Below, one piece after another: positions 24,384 through 33,126 of a stretch of DNA of 64,000 nt. The notes beneath the pieces are model-generated. The model was given only the letters and a program-made list of their open reading frames with translations, ran no database searches and had not been told where the DNA came from. This DNA comes from Candidatus Ozemibacter sibiricus (lineage in GTDB: Bacteria; Muiribacteriota; Ozemobacteria; Ozemobacterales; Ozemobacteraceae). A program made the position numbers and the translations under genes. The stretch is taken from assembly GCA_003327425.1 (NCBI GenBank), contig QOQW01000024.1, forward strand, positions 27,832 through 91,831, given 5' to 3'. Numbering within the stretch: the first letter of the stretch is position 1; each line of letters starts with the position of its first letter.

Positions 24384-25940
24384 TCAGATCTTCTGCAACA
24401 GGGCCTCGAGCACCTGCCGTCGTTTGGCTTCGTCTTGCTCGCGGCGCATGAATTCGGCGAGGCGGATGGAGAATTCGGCGTAGAGATTGAACGAGTCGCG
24501 GGCCGGCGCCACGGCGGGCACGGGAACGGCCGGGGCCTGCACGGCGTTGGCCAGCAGATCGAAACTCTCGCCCATGGCCGGAATCACGGTGGCGAACCCC
24601 TTCCGCTCGCGGATCAGACGGGCCAGTTCGTTGCGGGCTTCCTCCTCGCCATGGACGACGAAGACGGTGCCGCGCACCGTCTGGATGGCGTCGAGCCATG
24701 CGAGCAGCTCGCGCTGGTCGGCATGCCCGGAATACCCGGAGAGCTCTTCGATAGCGGCTTCCACCCGCACCTCCTCGCCATGGATGCGGACGGTCTTGGC
24801 GCCGTCGAGGAGCAGGCGGCCGAGGGTGCCTTCCGCCTGGTAGCCGACGAACAACACCGTCGAGTCGCGGCGCCAGAGGTTGTGCTTGAGGTGGTGCTTG
24901 ATCCGGCCGGCGTCGCACATGCCGCTGGCCGACAGGATGATCAGGCCTTTCTTGCCATTCAGGGCCATCGAGTCTTGCGCCGACACCGTGTAGCGGATGC
25001 AGGGATGCTCGAAGATGCTGCCTTGCTTCTGCAACAAAGCCGTGGCGTCGTCGTCATAGAGATCGGGATATTTGGCGAACACCTTGGCGGCATTGATCGC
25101 CAGCGGGGAATCGATGATCACCTCGGTGCGCGGGATCGAGCCGCGGTCCATCAGGATGATCAGATCGTGCATCAAATCCTGGGTGCGTTCGACGGCGAAG
25201 GCGGGAATGATCAGGTTGCCGCCGCGCCGGAGCGAGGAACAGACGATCTCGGTCAGGCGTTGCAGCCGCTTGGCCTTGTTCTCGGGCGGGCGGGCCCGAT
25301 GGCCATAGGTCGATTCCACCAGCAGGTAATCGGTTTCCGTCACGAGCTCGGGGTCTTCGACGATGGGGCGGTCCTTGGCACCCAGGTCGCCAGAGAAGAC
25401 CACCTTTCGAGTGTGGCCGCCCTCACGCAACATCACCTCGAGGAAGGCCGAACCCAGCACATGGCCGGCGTTGCGGAAATGGACCTCGACGTGGTCGCTG
25501 AGCAGAAGGCGCTCGTCGACCGCCTCGATGAGGGGCAGGGTGGCCTCGACGTCTGCGATCGTGTAGATCGGCTCGAGGATTTCCCGTCCCTGACGGGCAT
25601 TCCGCTTGTTCTTCAATTCGACTTCGCTCTCCTGGATGCGAGCCGAATCGGGCAGCATGAACCCCATCAGGTCGACGGTCGGCGGGGTCGCGTAGATCTT
25701 GCCGCGGAAGCCCTTCTTGACCAGCTTCGGCAGCAGGCCGGTATGGTCGATGTGGGCGTGGGTGACCAACACGAAGTCGATGGCGGCCGGGTCGAAGGCG
25801 AATTCGCCGTAGTTCAGGGCTTTCAGGGTCTTGTTGCCCTGGAACATGCCGCAATCGACGAGGAACTGCGTCGAGCCGACCTCGACCCGGTAGCAGGAGC
25901 CGGTCACCATGCCGGCGGCCCCGTGAAAATGGATCTTCAT
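24384..25940 (-). CDS. Metallo-beta-lactamase/beta-CASP RNase (CPSF-like)
   Basis: 518 residues. Motifs in order: FLVDCGMFQG (motif 1), THAHIDHTGLLPKL (HxHxDH), NAGHVLGSAFLE (motif 3), FSGDLGAKDRPI (motif 4 Asp), the beta-CASP block with IIPAFAVERTQDLMHDL, SASGMCDAGRIKHHLKHNL and the final SGHADQRELLAWL His. This is the bacterial YSH1/CPSF-100-like group of metal-dependent RNases, distinct from RNase J. The C-terminal 60 residues are Pro/Ala-rich then helical. Last gene of the tldD operon, 38 bases after the small unknown gene. Predicted cytoplasmic RNA processing or decay; DNA substrates cannot be excluded. Confidence 0.92.
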   Translation of the reverse strand: MKIHFHGAAGMVTGSCYRVEVGSTQFLVDCGMFQGNKTLKALNYGEFAFDPAAIDFVLVTHAHIDHTGLLPKLVKKGFRGKIYATPPTVDLMGFMLPDSARIQESEVELKNKRNARQGREILEPIYTIADVEATLPLIEAVDERLLLSDHVEVHFRNAGHVLGSAFLEVMLREGGHTRKVVFSGDLGAKDRPIVEDPELVTETDYLLVESTYGHRARPPENKAKRLQRLTEIVCSSLRRGGNLIIPAFAVERTQDLMHDLIILMDRGSIPRTEVIIDSPLAINAAKVFAKYPDLYDDDATALLQKQGSIFEHPCIRYTVSAQDSMALNGKKGLIILSASGMCDAGRIKHHLKHNLWRRDSTVLFVGYQAEGTLGRLLLDGAKTVRIHGEEVRVEAAIEELSGYSGHADQRELLAWLDAIQTVRGTVFVVHGEEEARNELARLIRERKGFATVIPAMGESFDLLANAVQAPAVPVPAVAPARDSFNLYAEFSIRLAEFMRREQDEAKRRQVLEALLQKI

Positions 25941-25978
25941 CTCCGACCTCTCTTCCGCCCCGCGCGGCCGACGGTTCG

Positions 25979-26416
25979 CTACTTGCTGGAACGGACGGCC
26001 GAGCGCAGAGGCAGTTTCTTTTTCTTGGCGTACTGCAGCAATTTTTCGCGACGCAGCGGATGTTCGACGTGGTAGACGGTCTCGGGAGCGGTATCGAGCG
26101 TATAGGACAGGTCGATGATGCTGCCGAATTCATTGTAGGTGACGCTGACGGCGGCGACGTTGCCGTCCCGCGGCGTTTCGAAGGTCTTGGGCAGATAGCC
26201 AATCAGACCATAGCGGCCCTTGTCGAGGCAGTAGGCCGCCTTTTTCAGCTCGGGGGGCAGCTTCTCGTATTCGCCCGCCAGCAAGGGAATGTAGGTGAAC
26301 ACGGTGCCGAGGTCTCCCGAATCGAGCAGCACGGCATAGGGTCGGGAGAAGCTCGGCAGTTTCAGAGCCTGCCGGATGTCTTCGAGAAGCTGCGGCGTGA
26401 CGGTGATGATGGCCAT
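25979..26416 (-). CDS. Hypothetical protein in the tldD-pmbA operon
   Basis: 145 residues, no signal peptide, not recognised. Begins MAIITVTPQLLEDIRQALKL, has a mixed alpha/beta centre (YAVLLDSGDLGTVFTYIPLL; AAVSVTYNEFGSIIDLSYTL) and a very basic C-terminus (LLQYAKKKKLPLRSAVRSSK) that could bind nucleic acid. It lies between pmbA (48-base gap) and the beta-CASP RNase (38-base gap) on the same strand, so it is co-transcribed. The basic tail and the RNase neighbour hint at an RNA-related role, but that is only inference. Confidence 0.65.
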   Translation of the reverse strand: MAIITVTPQLLEDIRQALKLPSFSRPYAVLLDSGDLGTVFTYIPLLAGEYEKLPPELKKAAYCLDKGRYGLIGYLPKTFETPRDGNVAAVSVTYNEFGSIIDLSYTLDTAPETVYHVEHPLRREKLLQYAKKKKLPLRSAVRSSK

Positions 26417-26464
26417 GGGCGTTCCTGGTGCTTGCTGGTGGATTGGGGCGGCGCCATCGCGTCG

Positions 26465-27808
26465 TCAGAACGTGGTGGCGCCCGAGAAGGAGAAGGAGCC
26501 GATGCGCAGGGCAGGGACCACCGTGCTGCCATAGGTGTTGATGAACTGTCGGGTGGTGGCCCCGATGGCTTCGACCCGTTGCAGGGCTTCGAGAATGGAG
26601 GCGGTGAACCGGAGGTTCTTGATGCCGCGCGTAATCTGGCCGTCTTCGATGAGGAAGGTGCCGTCGCGGGTCATGCCGGTCAAAATGGTCTGACGCGGCT
26701 GGACCGGGTTGACATAGTGGAAGCGAGTGACCCAGATGCCCCTGGTGATGCCCTTGGCCAGCTCGGTCTTGGGCGTGGCCCCCGGGGCCATGAACAGATG
26801 GAGCGGGATCGGGCCATAGGAATTGGGCGCCGGCAGGGCGTGCCCGGTATTATCGACCTTGGCTAGGCTGGCAGTCTGGTGGTCGTACACGGGGTCGCCG
26901 GCGATGCCGCTCTTCACCAGATCGACCCGGCGTTTGGCCACGCCCTCGAAATCGAAGGGCTGGGCCAGGCCGCGCGGATCGAGGCCGTCGTCCCAGATCG
27001 AGATGCCCGGCGCCGCGATCGGCTGGCCCCGTTTCTCATTGAGGAAGGTCCGGCCTTCGCGGTAGGCCATGCCGTTGAACCCGAGGTAGGCCAGGAAGCC
27101 GATGAGATTGGCCACCGCGTATTCTTCGAGCACCACCGGATACTCCCCGGCGGGCAGATCGATCGGGTGGCGGCTGCGCTCGGCCTTGTCGATGGCTTCA
27201 CGGGCGAGGGCATCGACGTCGAGGTCATGCACATCGATGGCGCTGGCGTTGGCGAAACCCGAGCTGTCATCGGACATCACGACCGTGTTGAAATCGGCGA
27301 CGGTCGCCGGTTGGTAGCGGAACACGCCCTTGGAATTGGCGATGGCGATCTCGCGCAGGCCGGTCTCGAAGGCGCCCGCCGCCCGCAGGCCTTTCGCCTG
27401 GCACGCTTCGATCAGGCGGGCGACCGCTTCGGCCCGCCGCCGCGGCGTGAACCGCTCGGTCGAGGGGCGGAAGACGTCGATCGTCGGCACCGGCCGGTTG
27501 TCGGCGGGCAGCCCCGCGAAGTCGGGGTTGTCCTCCGACAGGCTGGCGGTCTGCAACGCACGCTCGACCATCTCGCGCAGGCCGTCGCCATCGACTCGGT
27601 TGGTGCTGCCGAAACCCAGCTTCTTGCCGAGCACCACGCGCACGTGGGCCTGGGCGTTGCGCTCGACCACGTTCTGATGGATGTAGTTCTCGGCGAAGCG
27701 GGTCAGGCCGCTCTCGTTGGTGAACACCACGACCTCGGCCTCGTCGGCGGCTTTGGCCAAGTCCAACACTTCTCGCAGAATGCGTTCGGTCTGTTGCTGT
27801 CCGAGCAT
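26465..27808 (-). CDS. pmbA: TldD/PmbA family metalloprotease subunit (PmbA/TldE-like)
   Basis: 447 residues. The TldD-PmbA heterodimer is a metalloprotease that trims modified or unfolded peptides in other bacteria. This subunit shows the family fold: VVVFTNESGLTRFAENYIHQ near the N-terminus, AIDVHDLDVDALAREAIDKA, YPVVLEEYAVANLIGFLAY and IEDGQITRGIKNLRF near the C-terminus. It lacks the HExxxH motif, as PmbA/TldE subunits do. The ATG at 27808 overlaps the tldD stop in TGATG, so translation is coupled and the two are made in equal amounts. An upstream frame to 27949 is shadow inside tldD. Confidence 0.9.
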   Translation of the reverse strand: MLGQQQTERILREVLDLAKAADEAEVVVFTNESGLTRFAENYIHQNVVERNAQAHVRVVLGKKLGFGSTNRVDGDGLREMVERALQTASLSEDNPDFAGLPADNRPVPTIDVFRPSTERFTPRRRAEAVARLIEACQAKGLRAAGAFETGLREIAIANSKGVFRYQPATVADFNTVVMSDDSSGFANASAIDVHDLDVDALAREAIDKAERSRHPIDLPAGEYPVVLEEYAVANLIGFLAYLGFNGMAYREGRTFLNEKRGQPIAAPGISIWDDGLDPRGLAQPFDFEGVAKRRVDLVKSGIAGDPVYDHQTASLAKVDNTGHALPAPNSYGPIPLHLFMAPGATPKTELAKGITRGIWVTRFHYVNPVQPRQTILTGMTRDGTFLIEDGQITRGIKNLRFTASILEALQRVEAIGATTRQFINTYGSTVVPALRIGSFSFSGATTF

Positions 27809-29244
27809 CACGCCACCCCCACGCGCACACGGCGGAAGCGGGCCGGGGCGCACCCGTGCCCGACGTGGGCGATCTGCGAGGGTTCGCCCTTGCCGCAGTT
27901 GGGCGTTCCCCACAGGCCCCAGTGCTTCTCGTTGCAGATCGCATCGCAATTGGCCCAGAATTCCGGGGTCAGCCCGGTGTAGGTCGCGTTCTTGATCAGG
28001 CGGCCGAGGCGGCCGTTCTTGATCTCGTAGGCGGCTTCCGTGCCGAATTGGAAGTTGACCCGCTTGTCATCGATCGACCAGGATTTGTTGGTGATCAGGT
28101 AGAGTCCTTCGTCGGTGTCGGCGATCAGATCGTCGAACGACCAGGTGCCGGGGGCCAGGTTGACGTTGGTCATGCGCACGATCGGGATGCGGTTCCAGCT
28201 GCAGGCCCGATTGGCCCCGCTGCTCGGGTGGCCGATCTCGGCCGCCGTCTCCCGATTCGACAGGTAGCCGACGAAGATGCCGTTTTTGACGATGTCGGTG
28301 CGGCAGGCCGCCACGCCGTCATCGTCGTAGCCGAAGGTGCCCAGCCCGTTGGGGACGGTGCCATCTTGGTACAGATTGACGATGTCCGAGCCGTAGCGGA
28401 AGGTGCCGAGTTTGTCGGGGGTCAGGAAGGAGGTGCCGGCGTAGCTGGCTTCCATGCCCAGGGCCCGATCGAGTTCGACGGCGTGGCCGCACGATTCGTG
28501 GATCTGCAGCGCCAACTGGGTCGGATCGAGGATGATCGTCGTTACCATGCTCGGACAGGTCGGCGCCGTCAGCAGGGCGCGGCACTCCTCGGCGATGCGC
28601 CGGGCGTTGCCGGGCAGATCCATGGCTCGGATGTGCTCGAACCCGCCGGTCAGTTGCTGCCGGCCGAACGAATTGGGGTAGCTGCGCTTCTGGACATCAC
28701 CGGCCCCGACGGCGGTGCATTCGATACCGCCGCCTGATTCCAGCAGATCCTGGCGGATGTACGAGCCTTCGGTGTTGGCGAAATGCTTCTCGATGCGCAA
28801 GAAGCCCAGCGAGGTGCGAGCCACCTTGATGTCTGGCACCTCGCGCATGGCGGCATCGGCTTTCAGCATCAGATCGAGTTTCTGCTCGAGCGAAATGGCG
28901 AACGGGTCTTCCACGAAGGGCGTGCGGTAGTGGTCGATGACGGCGGGGCGCCCTGGGAAGCTGATGCCGCCTGCCTTGCGGGCCAGCCCTGAGCAGCGGG
29001 CGACCTCGACCGCCTCGCGCACGACGCGTTCCCACAAGGCGAGGGTGGGGCTCGAGCTGAAACCCCAGGCGCCGTCGACCAGGACCCGGACGCCGAAACC
29101 CTCGTCGGTGTTCTTGGACAAGCCTTCCACCCGGCCGTTTTTCACGGTCAGGATCTCATTCTCTTCGCGCAGGAATCGGACGTCGGCATACTGTGCCCCC
29201 TGCGACCGGGCCGCATCGACGATTTTGAAGAGTTGCTCTTTCAT
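27808..29244 (-). CDS. tldD: TldD metalloprotease, catalytic subunit
   Basis: 478 residues. Active-site motif LQIHESCGHAVELDRAL (HExxxH; usually HEAAGH, here HESCGH), with the C-terminal metal-ligand region PNCGKGEPSQIAHVGHGCAPARF. N-terminal GAQYADVRFLREENEIL and FGVRVLVDGAWGFSSS are typical. The ATG at 29244 has GGGGAAGG upstream; a TTG four codons earlier is less likely. First gene of an operon tldD-pmbA-unknown-RNase. No ribosomal peptide natural product precursor or modifying enzyme was seen next to it, so it is more likely a housekeeping peptidase than a maturation factor. Confidence 0.92.
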   Translation of the reverse strand: MKEQLFKIVDAARSQGAQYADVRFLREENEILTVKNGRVEGLSKNTDEGFGVRVLVDGAWGFSSSPTLALWERVVREAVEVARCSGLARKAGGISFPGRPAVIDHYRTPFVEDPFAISLEQKLDLMLKADAAMREVPDIKVARTSLGFLRIEKHFANTEGSYIRQDLLESGGGIECTAVGAGDVQKRSYPNSFGRQQLTGGFEHIRAMDLPGNARRIAEECRALLTAPTCPSMVTTIILDPTQLALQIHESCGHAVELDRALGMEASYAGTSFLTPDKLGTFRYGSDIVNLYQDGTVPNGLGTFGYDDDGVAACRTDIVKNGIFVGYLSNRETAAEIGHPSSGANRACSWNRIPIVRMTNVNLAPGTWSFDDLIADTDEGLYLITNKSWSIDDKRVNFQFGTEAAYEIKNGRLGRLIKNATYTGLTPEFWANCDAICNEKHWGLWGTPNCGKGEPSQIAHVGHGCAPARFRRVRVGVA

Positions 29245-29270
29245 TTCCTTCCCCAAAGTGAATTGTGTGG

Positions 29271-29299
29271 ATTGTATAGCCCGCCTATCCCTGAGTCAA
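29271..29299 (-). promoter_or_regulatory. Promoter of the tldD operon
   Basis: On the minus strand TTGACT (29299-29294), 17 bases, TACAAT (29276-29271). One of the best sigma-70-type matches in the window. Leader of about 20 bases. Confidence 0.8.
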
Positions 29300-29410
29300 A
29301 CTCTAATTTGAGGAAAGGCTGCGGGAGAAACCATTTTAGGCTGATCCTCACGAAGACAGACAGGGCGATGGTCGGCTGAACAGGGGGGTCCCTGGGCCGC
29401 TCCAGAAATA

Positions 29411-29419
29411 TGGTATCCT
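29411..29419 (+). promoter_or_regulatory. Extended -10 promoter of the Rpn nuclease gene
   Basis: TGG-TATCCT (29411-29419) with no convincing -35. The -10 ends 6 bases before the ATG at 29426, so transcription should begin at or next to the start codon (leaderless mRNA). Confidence 0.5.
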
Positions 29420-29425
29420 GGAGAT

Positions 29426-30436
29426 ATGAGCCCGCACGACCATGCCTATAAGCTGCTATTCTCGCACGCGAAGATGGTTGAGGAACTGCTGCGCGGGTTT
29501 GTCCACGAGGACTGGGTGGCGCAGGTCGATTTCTCGACGCTCGAGAAATGCAACGCTTCCTACGTGACCGATGATTTGCGTGAACGGCATAGCGATGTTA
29601 TCTGGCGTGTCCGACTACGCGACCAGTGGCTCTATGTCTACCTGCTGATCGAATTTCAGTCCGAGGTAGACCGGCTGATGAGCATTCGTATCATGACCTA
29701 TCTCGGCTTGCTCTACCAGGATCTGGCCCGAACCGGCGAGGTCGCGCCGGGCCAACGGTTTCCCCCCGTTCTGCCCATCGTTCTCTACAACGGTCGGCCG
29801 CGCTGGACGGCGCCGACCAGCCTCGCCGACCTGATCGCCCCCGGGCCAGGCAAATTGCGAGATTACCTCCCACAGCTCCGCTATCTCCTGATCGATGAAG
29901 GGGCTTGCTCTGCGGAATCTCTCGCGACACGCAACCTCGTCGCCAGCCTGTTTGCGCTCGAACGCTGCCAGACCCCGCAGCAGATCAAAGAAACCCTCGA
30001 ACGCTTGATCGACTGGTGGCATGAGCCAGAGCAGACAGGCCTGCGCCGCTCTTTCACCATCTGGATCGGCCGCGTTCTGCTTCCCGGGAAAGTCCCGGGA
30101 AAATATTTCCCCGAGTTTCAAGCCTTGCAGGAGGTACCACCCATGCTGGAAGAAACCGTCAAAGAATGGGTCAAAGAATGGAAGGCCCAGGGCTTGGCGG
30201 AAGGCCGAGCTGAGGGCTTGGCCAAGGGCCGGGCTGAGGGGGAACGGGCGAAAAGCCTGGAAATCGCCCGCCTCCTTCTGCAGCGTGGCGATCCTCCCGA
30301 AGAGGTCGCCCGTATCACCGGCCTGTCCCTGGATGAAATTCGGAGCATGACCCATTCCCCTCCTCCGCACGTTTCCGATGAAGTGGCGCCCTATCAGGCA
30401 AACCCGCCCAGTGAAAAGAAATCGGAGCAACCCTGA
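29426..30436 (+). CDS. Rpn/YhgA-like PD-(D/E)XK nuclease
   Basis: 336 residues. Recombination-promoting nuclease family (often annotated as putative transposase): N-terminus MSPHDHAYKLLFSHAKMVEELL, then RHSDVIWRVRL (motif Asp), WLYVYLLIEFQSEVD (E-x-Q of the PD-(D/E)XK core), IMTYLGLLYQDL and PPVLPIVLYNGRPRW. The C-terminus holds a repeated helical KAQGLAEGRAEGLAKGRAEGE segment, usual in this family, and a low-complexity tail. Such genes are mobile and multicopy in many genomes; only one copy is visible here and no inverted repeats flank it. It stands alone between tldD and alr. Confidence 0.88.
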   Translation: MSPHDHAYKLLFSHAKMVEELLRGFVHEDWVAQVDFSTLEKCNASYVTDDLRERHSDVIWRVRLRDQWLYVYLLIEFQSEVDRLMSIRIMTYLGLLYQDLARTGEVAPGQRFPPVLPIVLYNGRPRWTAPTSLADLIAPGPGKLRDYLPQLRYLLIDEGACSAESLATRNLVASLFALERCQTPQQIKETLERLIDWWHEPEQTGLRRSFTIWIGRVLLPGKVPGKYFPEFQALQEVPPMLEETVKEWVKEWKAQGLAEGRAEGLAKGRAEGERAKSLEIARLLLQRGDPPEEVARITGLSLDEIRSMTHSPPPHVSDEVAPYQANPPSEKKSEQP

Positions 30437-30712
30437 GGGCGCTGGGAAGTTTTTCAGCTGCGGTGAAAAATGCTAGAGGGCGGTAAGCCCCTCGGGCTTG
30501 CAACCATCCTGGCCATCCCGGCCTTCCCATCCCTGGGCTCGCCAGGGGCGATCCGCCTGAACGCACCATCCGCAGGGATACCCCGCTCGGCAAGGTGTGG
30601 CGCCGCCCGCGGCCCGAAGGCAAGGCATGGCGCACGCATCGACCGCGAATCTGTGCGAGGCTAGGCGGTCGCAGAACCTCGAGCTCGAGCCAAAGGCGCT
30701 TGTCGAACGCGC
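30437..30712. other. Intergenic stretch after the Rpn gene
   Basis: 276 bases between the stops of the Rpn gene and alr. Two short hairpins are seen: AAGCCC-CTC-GGGCTT (30485-30499) and CCCTGG-GCTCG-CCAGGG (30531-30547). The first could be a weak terminator. No gene with a ribosome binding site was found on either strand. Confidence 0.4.
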
Positions 30713-31843
30713 TCAGTACGGGTCGTAGACGCGGGGCACCCGGACGTTGATCTGGCAGGTCACCTCGTAGGTGATGGTGTTGAGAACGCCCGCCCATTCA
30801 TAGACGGAAATGGTCTCGTCGCCCGAGGTGCCGATCAGCACGACTTCGTCGCCAACCTGCACGTTCGTTTCCGGGCCGAGATTGCACATGGTCTGGTCCA
30901 TGCAGACGCGCCCGACTACCGGGTAGCTGCGGCCGCCGATCAGCACTCGCCCTCTGTTCGAGAACAGGCGGTTGAACCCGTCGGCATACCCGGCCGGGAA
31001 GGTGGCGATCCAAGTGTCTTCAGGTGCGATCCAGGTGCGGCCGTAGCCGATCGACGTGCCGGCGGTCACTTTCTTGAGGAAGGAGACGCGGGTCAGGAAC
31101 GACAGCCCAGGTCGGAGGGGGATCGTCTGCGGCGTCTCGTGCGACGGGTAGAAGCCGTAGATCATGATGCCGGGCCTGACCATCGACAGCCACGATTCGG
31201 GGTGGGCCAGCACACCGCCGGAGTTGGCGGCATGGACGAGCAGGATCTGGCGGCCGATCCGGCTTTCGATCGTTTCCACCGTCTTGCGGAAGAGGGCGAG
31301 CTGGCGCTGGGTGAACATCTTGTTCAGCTCGTCGCTGACCGGCAAATGCGTGAAGACGCCCTCCAGGAACAGGTGCGGGCGGTGCTTCTCGATGTCGTAG
31401 GCGAGATCGGGGGCGGCTTCCGGCGTCACGCCGATACGGCCCATGCCGGTGTCGACCTTCAAGTGGACCGGCACCCGCTTGTTCAACGCGGCGGCCACCT
31501 CGTCGAGGGCCTTGATGTTGGCCGGGTCGCACACGGTCAGCGCCAGATCATGGCGCAGCGCCGCCTCCATCTCCTCAGGGAAGGCCGGGCTGAACTTCAA
31601 AATGGGCAGCCGGATCCCCGCTTCCCGCAACTGGATGCCCTCAGGCACGGTGGCGACGCCGAGCCAATCGACCCCGATCCGTTCGGCCATGCGCGACACC
31701 TCGACCGCACCGTGCCCGTAGGCATTGGCCTTGACCGCGATCAGAATCTTGCGACCAGGGCCGACCGCCTCCCGGATGCCTTCGATGTTGAATCGGATGT
31801 TCTGCAGATGGATGCGGGCGTGCGTCTGATACAACATGGGCAT
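30713..31843 (-). CDS. alr: Alanine racemase, last gene of the ornithine cluster
   Basis: 376 residues. Fold-type III PLP racemase. The PLP Lys is in ILIAVKANAYGHGAVEV; the second catalytic residue Tyr is in GTSIGYGRTW; RVCMDQTMCNLG and VGDEVVLIG are normal for Alr. It starts 4 bases after the orr stop with GGGGGA upstream, so it is co-transcribed with the ornithine genes. Thiolysis of 2-amino-4-oxopentanoate yields D-alanine, so an alanine racemase here would feed it into L-alanine use or peptidoglycan. That metabolic link is inference; the enzyme call itself is firm. Confidence 0.93.
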   Translation of the reverse strand: MPMLYQTHARIHLQNIRFNIEGIREAVGPGRKILIAVKANAYGHGAVEVSRMAERIGVDWLGVATVPEGIQLREAGIRLPILKFSPAFPEEMEAALRHDLALTVCDPANIKALDEVAAALNKRVPVHLKVDTGMGRIGVTPEAAPDLAYDIEKHRPHLFLEGVFTHLPVSDELNKMFTQRQLALFRKTVETIESRIGRQILLVHAANSGGVLAHPESWLSMVRPGIMIYGFYPSHETPQTIPLRPGLSFLTRVSFLKKVTAGTSIGYGRTWIAPEDTWIATFPAGYADGFNRLFSNRGRVLIGGRSYPVVGRVCMDQTMCNLGPETNVQVGDEVVLIGTSGDETISVYEWAGVLNTITYEVTCQINVRVPRVYDPY

Positions 31844-31847
31844 CGCG

Positions 31848-32933
31848 TCATTTCCCCCGGATCACGAATTTATGGACATACGGCGAGGTCGAGAGGGCCA
31901 GCAGGGCTCCGTAGCCGGGGTAGAAGGCGATCTCGCCTCCTACTTCCAGAGGCGGATCGACATCCTCCACATCGACCAGCAGGTGATCGCTGGAGCCGCC
32001 CAGCACGATGATGCGGGGGTCGACCGGCGTGATCCCGTCCACCACGACATCCTGGCGGCCGAGGTTGCAGATGGCCCGCCAGCGCACGCCTCGGTCGACG
32101 AAGGTGGCCACCTCGCCGAACGCATCCTGGCCCCGTTCCCCGATGGGGACCGAGGGTTTGCGCTCGAGTTCGATGATCTGGCCCACCCCGATCAGCGTAT
32201 CCTGGCGGGTGCCGGGGAAGGGCGAGCGGTCGATGACGTTGCGCCCCAGAACGATGGCTTCCCCGACCCGGAAATGGTTGATCTCCTTGGGCATCTTGCC
32301 CGAGGCCAGCAGCGGCAGCCCCGAACTGTTGCCTCCCGAAATCAGGTTCAGGGGAAGCCCGGTCTCGCGACGGCAGAGATCACGAATCTGCACCAGCCTG
32401 GTCATGTTCTCCACCGTCGGAATGACGCCGCCGTAACAGGCGAGGTTGCAGCCCAATCCGGCCACCTCGAGGTTGGGCAGGTCTTTGGCCGTCTTCACCA
32501 CCTCGACCGCCCGGTCGGGCCAGACGCCTTCGCGCAGGTCGCCGACATCGACCATGATGATCACTTTGTGGATGACCCGCTGGGCCCGCGCCGCATCCGA
32601 CAATGCTCGCAGCGTGGGAATCATCGAATTCAGGCTGTAGTCGGCCGATTGGACGACCTCGAACGCTTCCGAGGGCGAAGGCAGGCGTAGCAGCATCAAC
32701 GGGACCCGAAAGCCCAGGCCGCGCAGGGCCCACAGATTGCTGACCCGCGAATCGGCCAGCATGTCGGCGCCCGCTTCGATCAAAGCCTCGGCGACCGAGG
32801 GATGGGCCGCGGTCACCTTGGTGACGCAAGCCAGTTGGGCGCCATGGTCGTGGCACAACTTGGCGATCGCTTGAGCATTCTCGCGGATGCGATCTTGGTA
32901 GATCTCGAGGCGGGGGGTTCGACTCAGTGTCAT
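31848..32933 (-). CDS. orr: Ornithine racemase
   Basis: 361 residues. PLP-dependent racemase of the YhfX/Orr group, related to alanine racemase but with its own N-terminal motif: CVTKVTAAHPSVAEALIEAG (PLP Lys) and ADMLADSRVSNL. Also VIIMVDVGDLREGVWP, LISGGNSSGLPLL and IIVLGGSSDHLLVD, all typical. GGAGGTTGCC precedes the ATG at 32933. It turns L-ornithine into D-ornithine, the substrate of the B12 aminomutase encoded just upstream. The 193-base gap to the GlmL-like gene holds a hairpin (33018-33025/33035-33042) but no clear promoter. Confidence 0.9.
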   Translation of the reverse strand: MTLSRTPRLEIYQDRIRENAQAIAKLCHDHGAQLACVTKVTAAHPSVAEALIEAGADMLADSRVSNLWALRGLGFRVPLMLLRLPSPSEAFEVVQSADYSLNSMIPTLRALSDAARAQRVIHKVIIMVDVGDLREGVWPDRAVEVVKTAKDLPNLEVAGLGCNLACYGGVIPTVENMTRLVQIRDLCRRETGLPLNLISGGNSSGLPLLASGKMPKEINHFRVGEAIVLGRNVIDRSPFPGTRQDTLIGVGQIIELERKPSVPIGERGQDAFGEVATFVDRGVRWRAICNLGRQDVVVDGITPVDPRIIVLGGSSDHLLVDVEDVDPPLEVGGEIAFYPGYGALLALSTSPYVHKFVIRGK

Positions 32934-33126
32934 GGCAACCTCCGGACCACACTGGGGAATAATGAGAAATGAACGATGGGAAAGGGCGCCAGGAAGGACC
33001 AACGCATGCGCGGCCATTGGTCGGCGTGGCGAGGGCCGACCAGGCGATGCCCAGCACCGGGGCGAGCGCGCGAAGCTCGGTATGACGTGGTGGCGGGCAG
33101 GCGAGAGGGCGATCGGTCAGCGCCGG

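Noticed and set aside
27808..29244. TldD/PmbA as maturation protease of a ribosomally made peptide
   Set aside because: No precursor peptide or modifying enzyme could be found in the neighbouring intergenic DNA.
29426..30436. Possible insertion sequence (Rpn proteins are often labelled transposase)
   Set aside because: No terminal inverted repeats or target duplication were found around the gene, and the family is a nuclease rather than a classical transposase.
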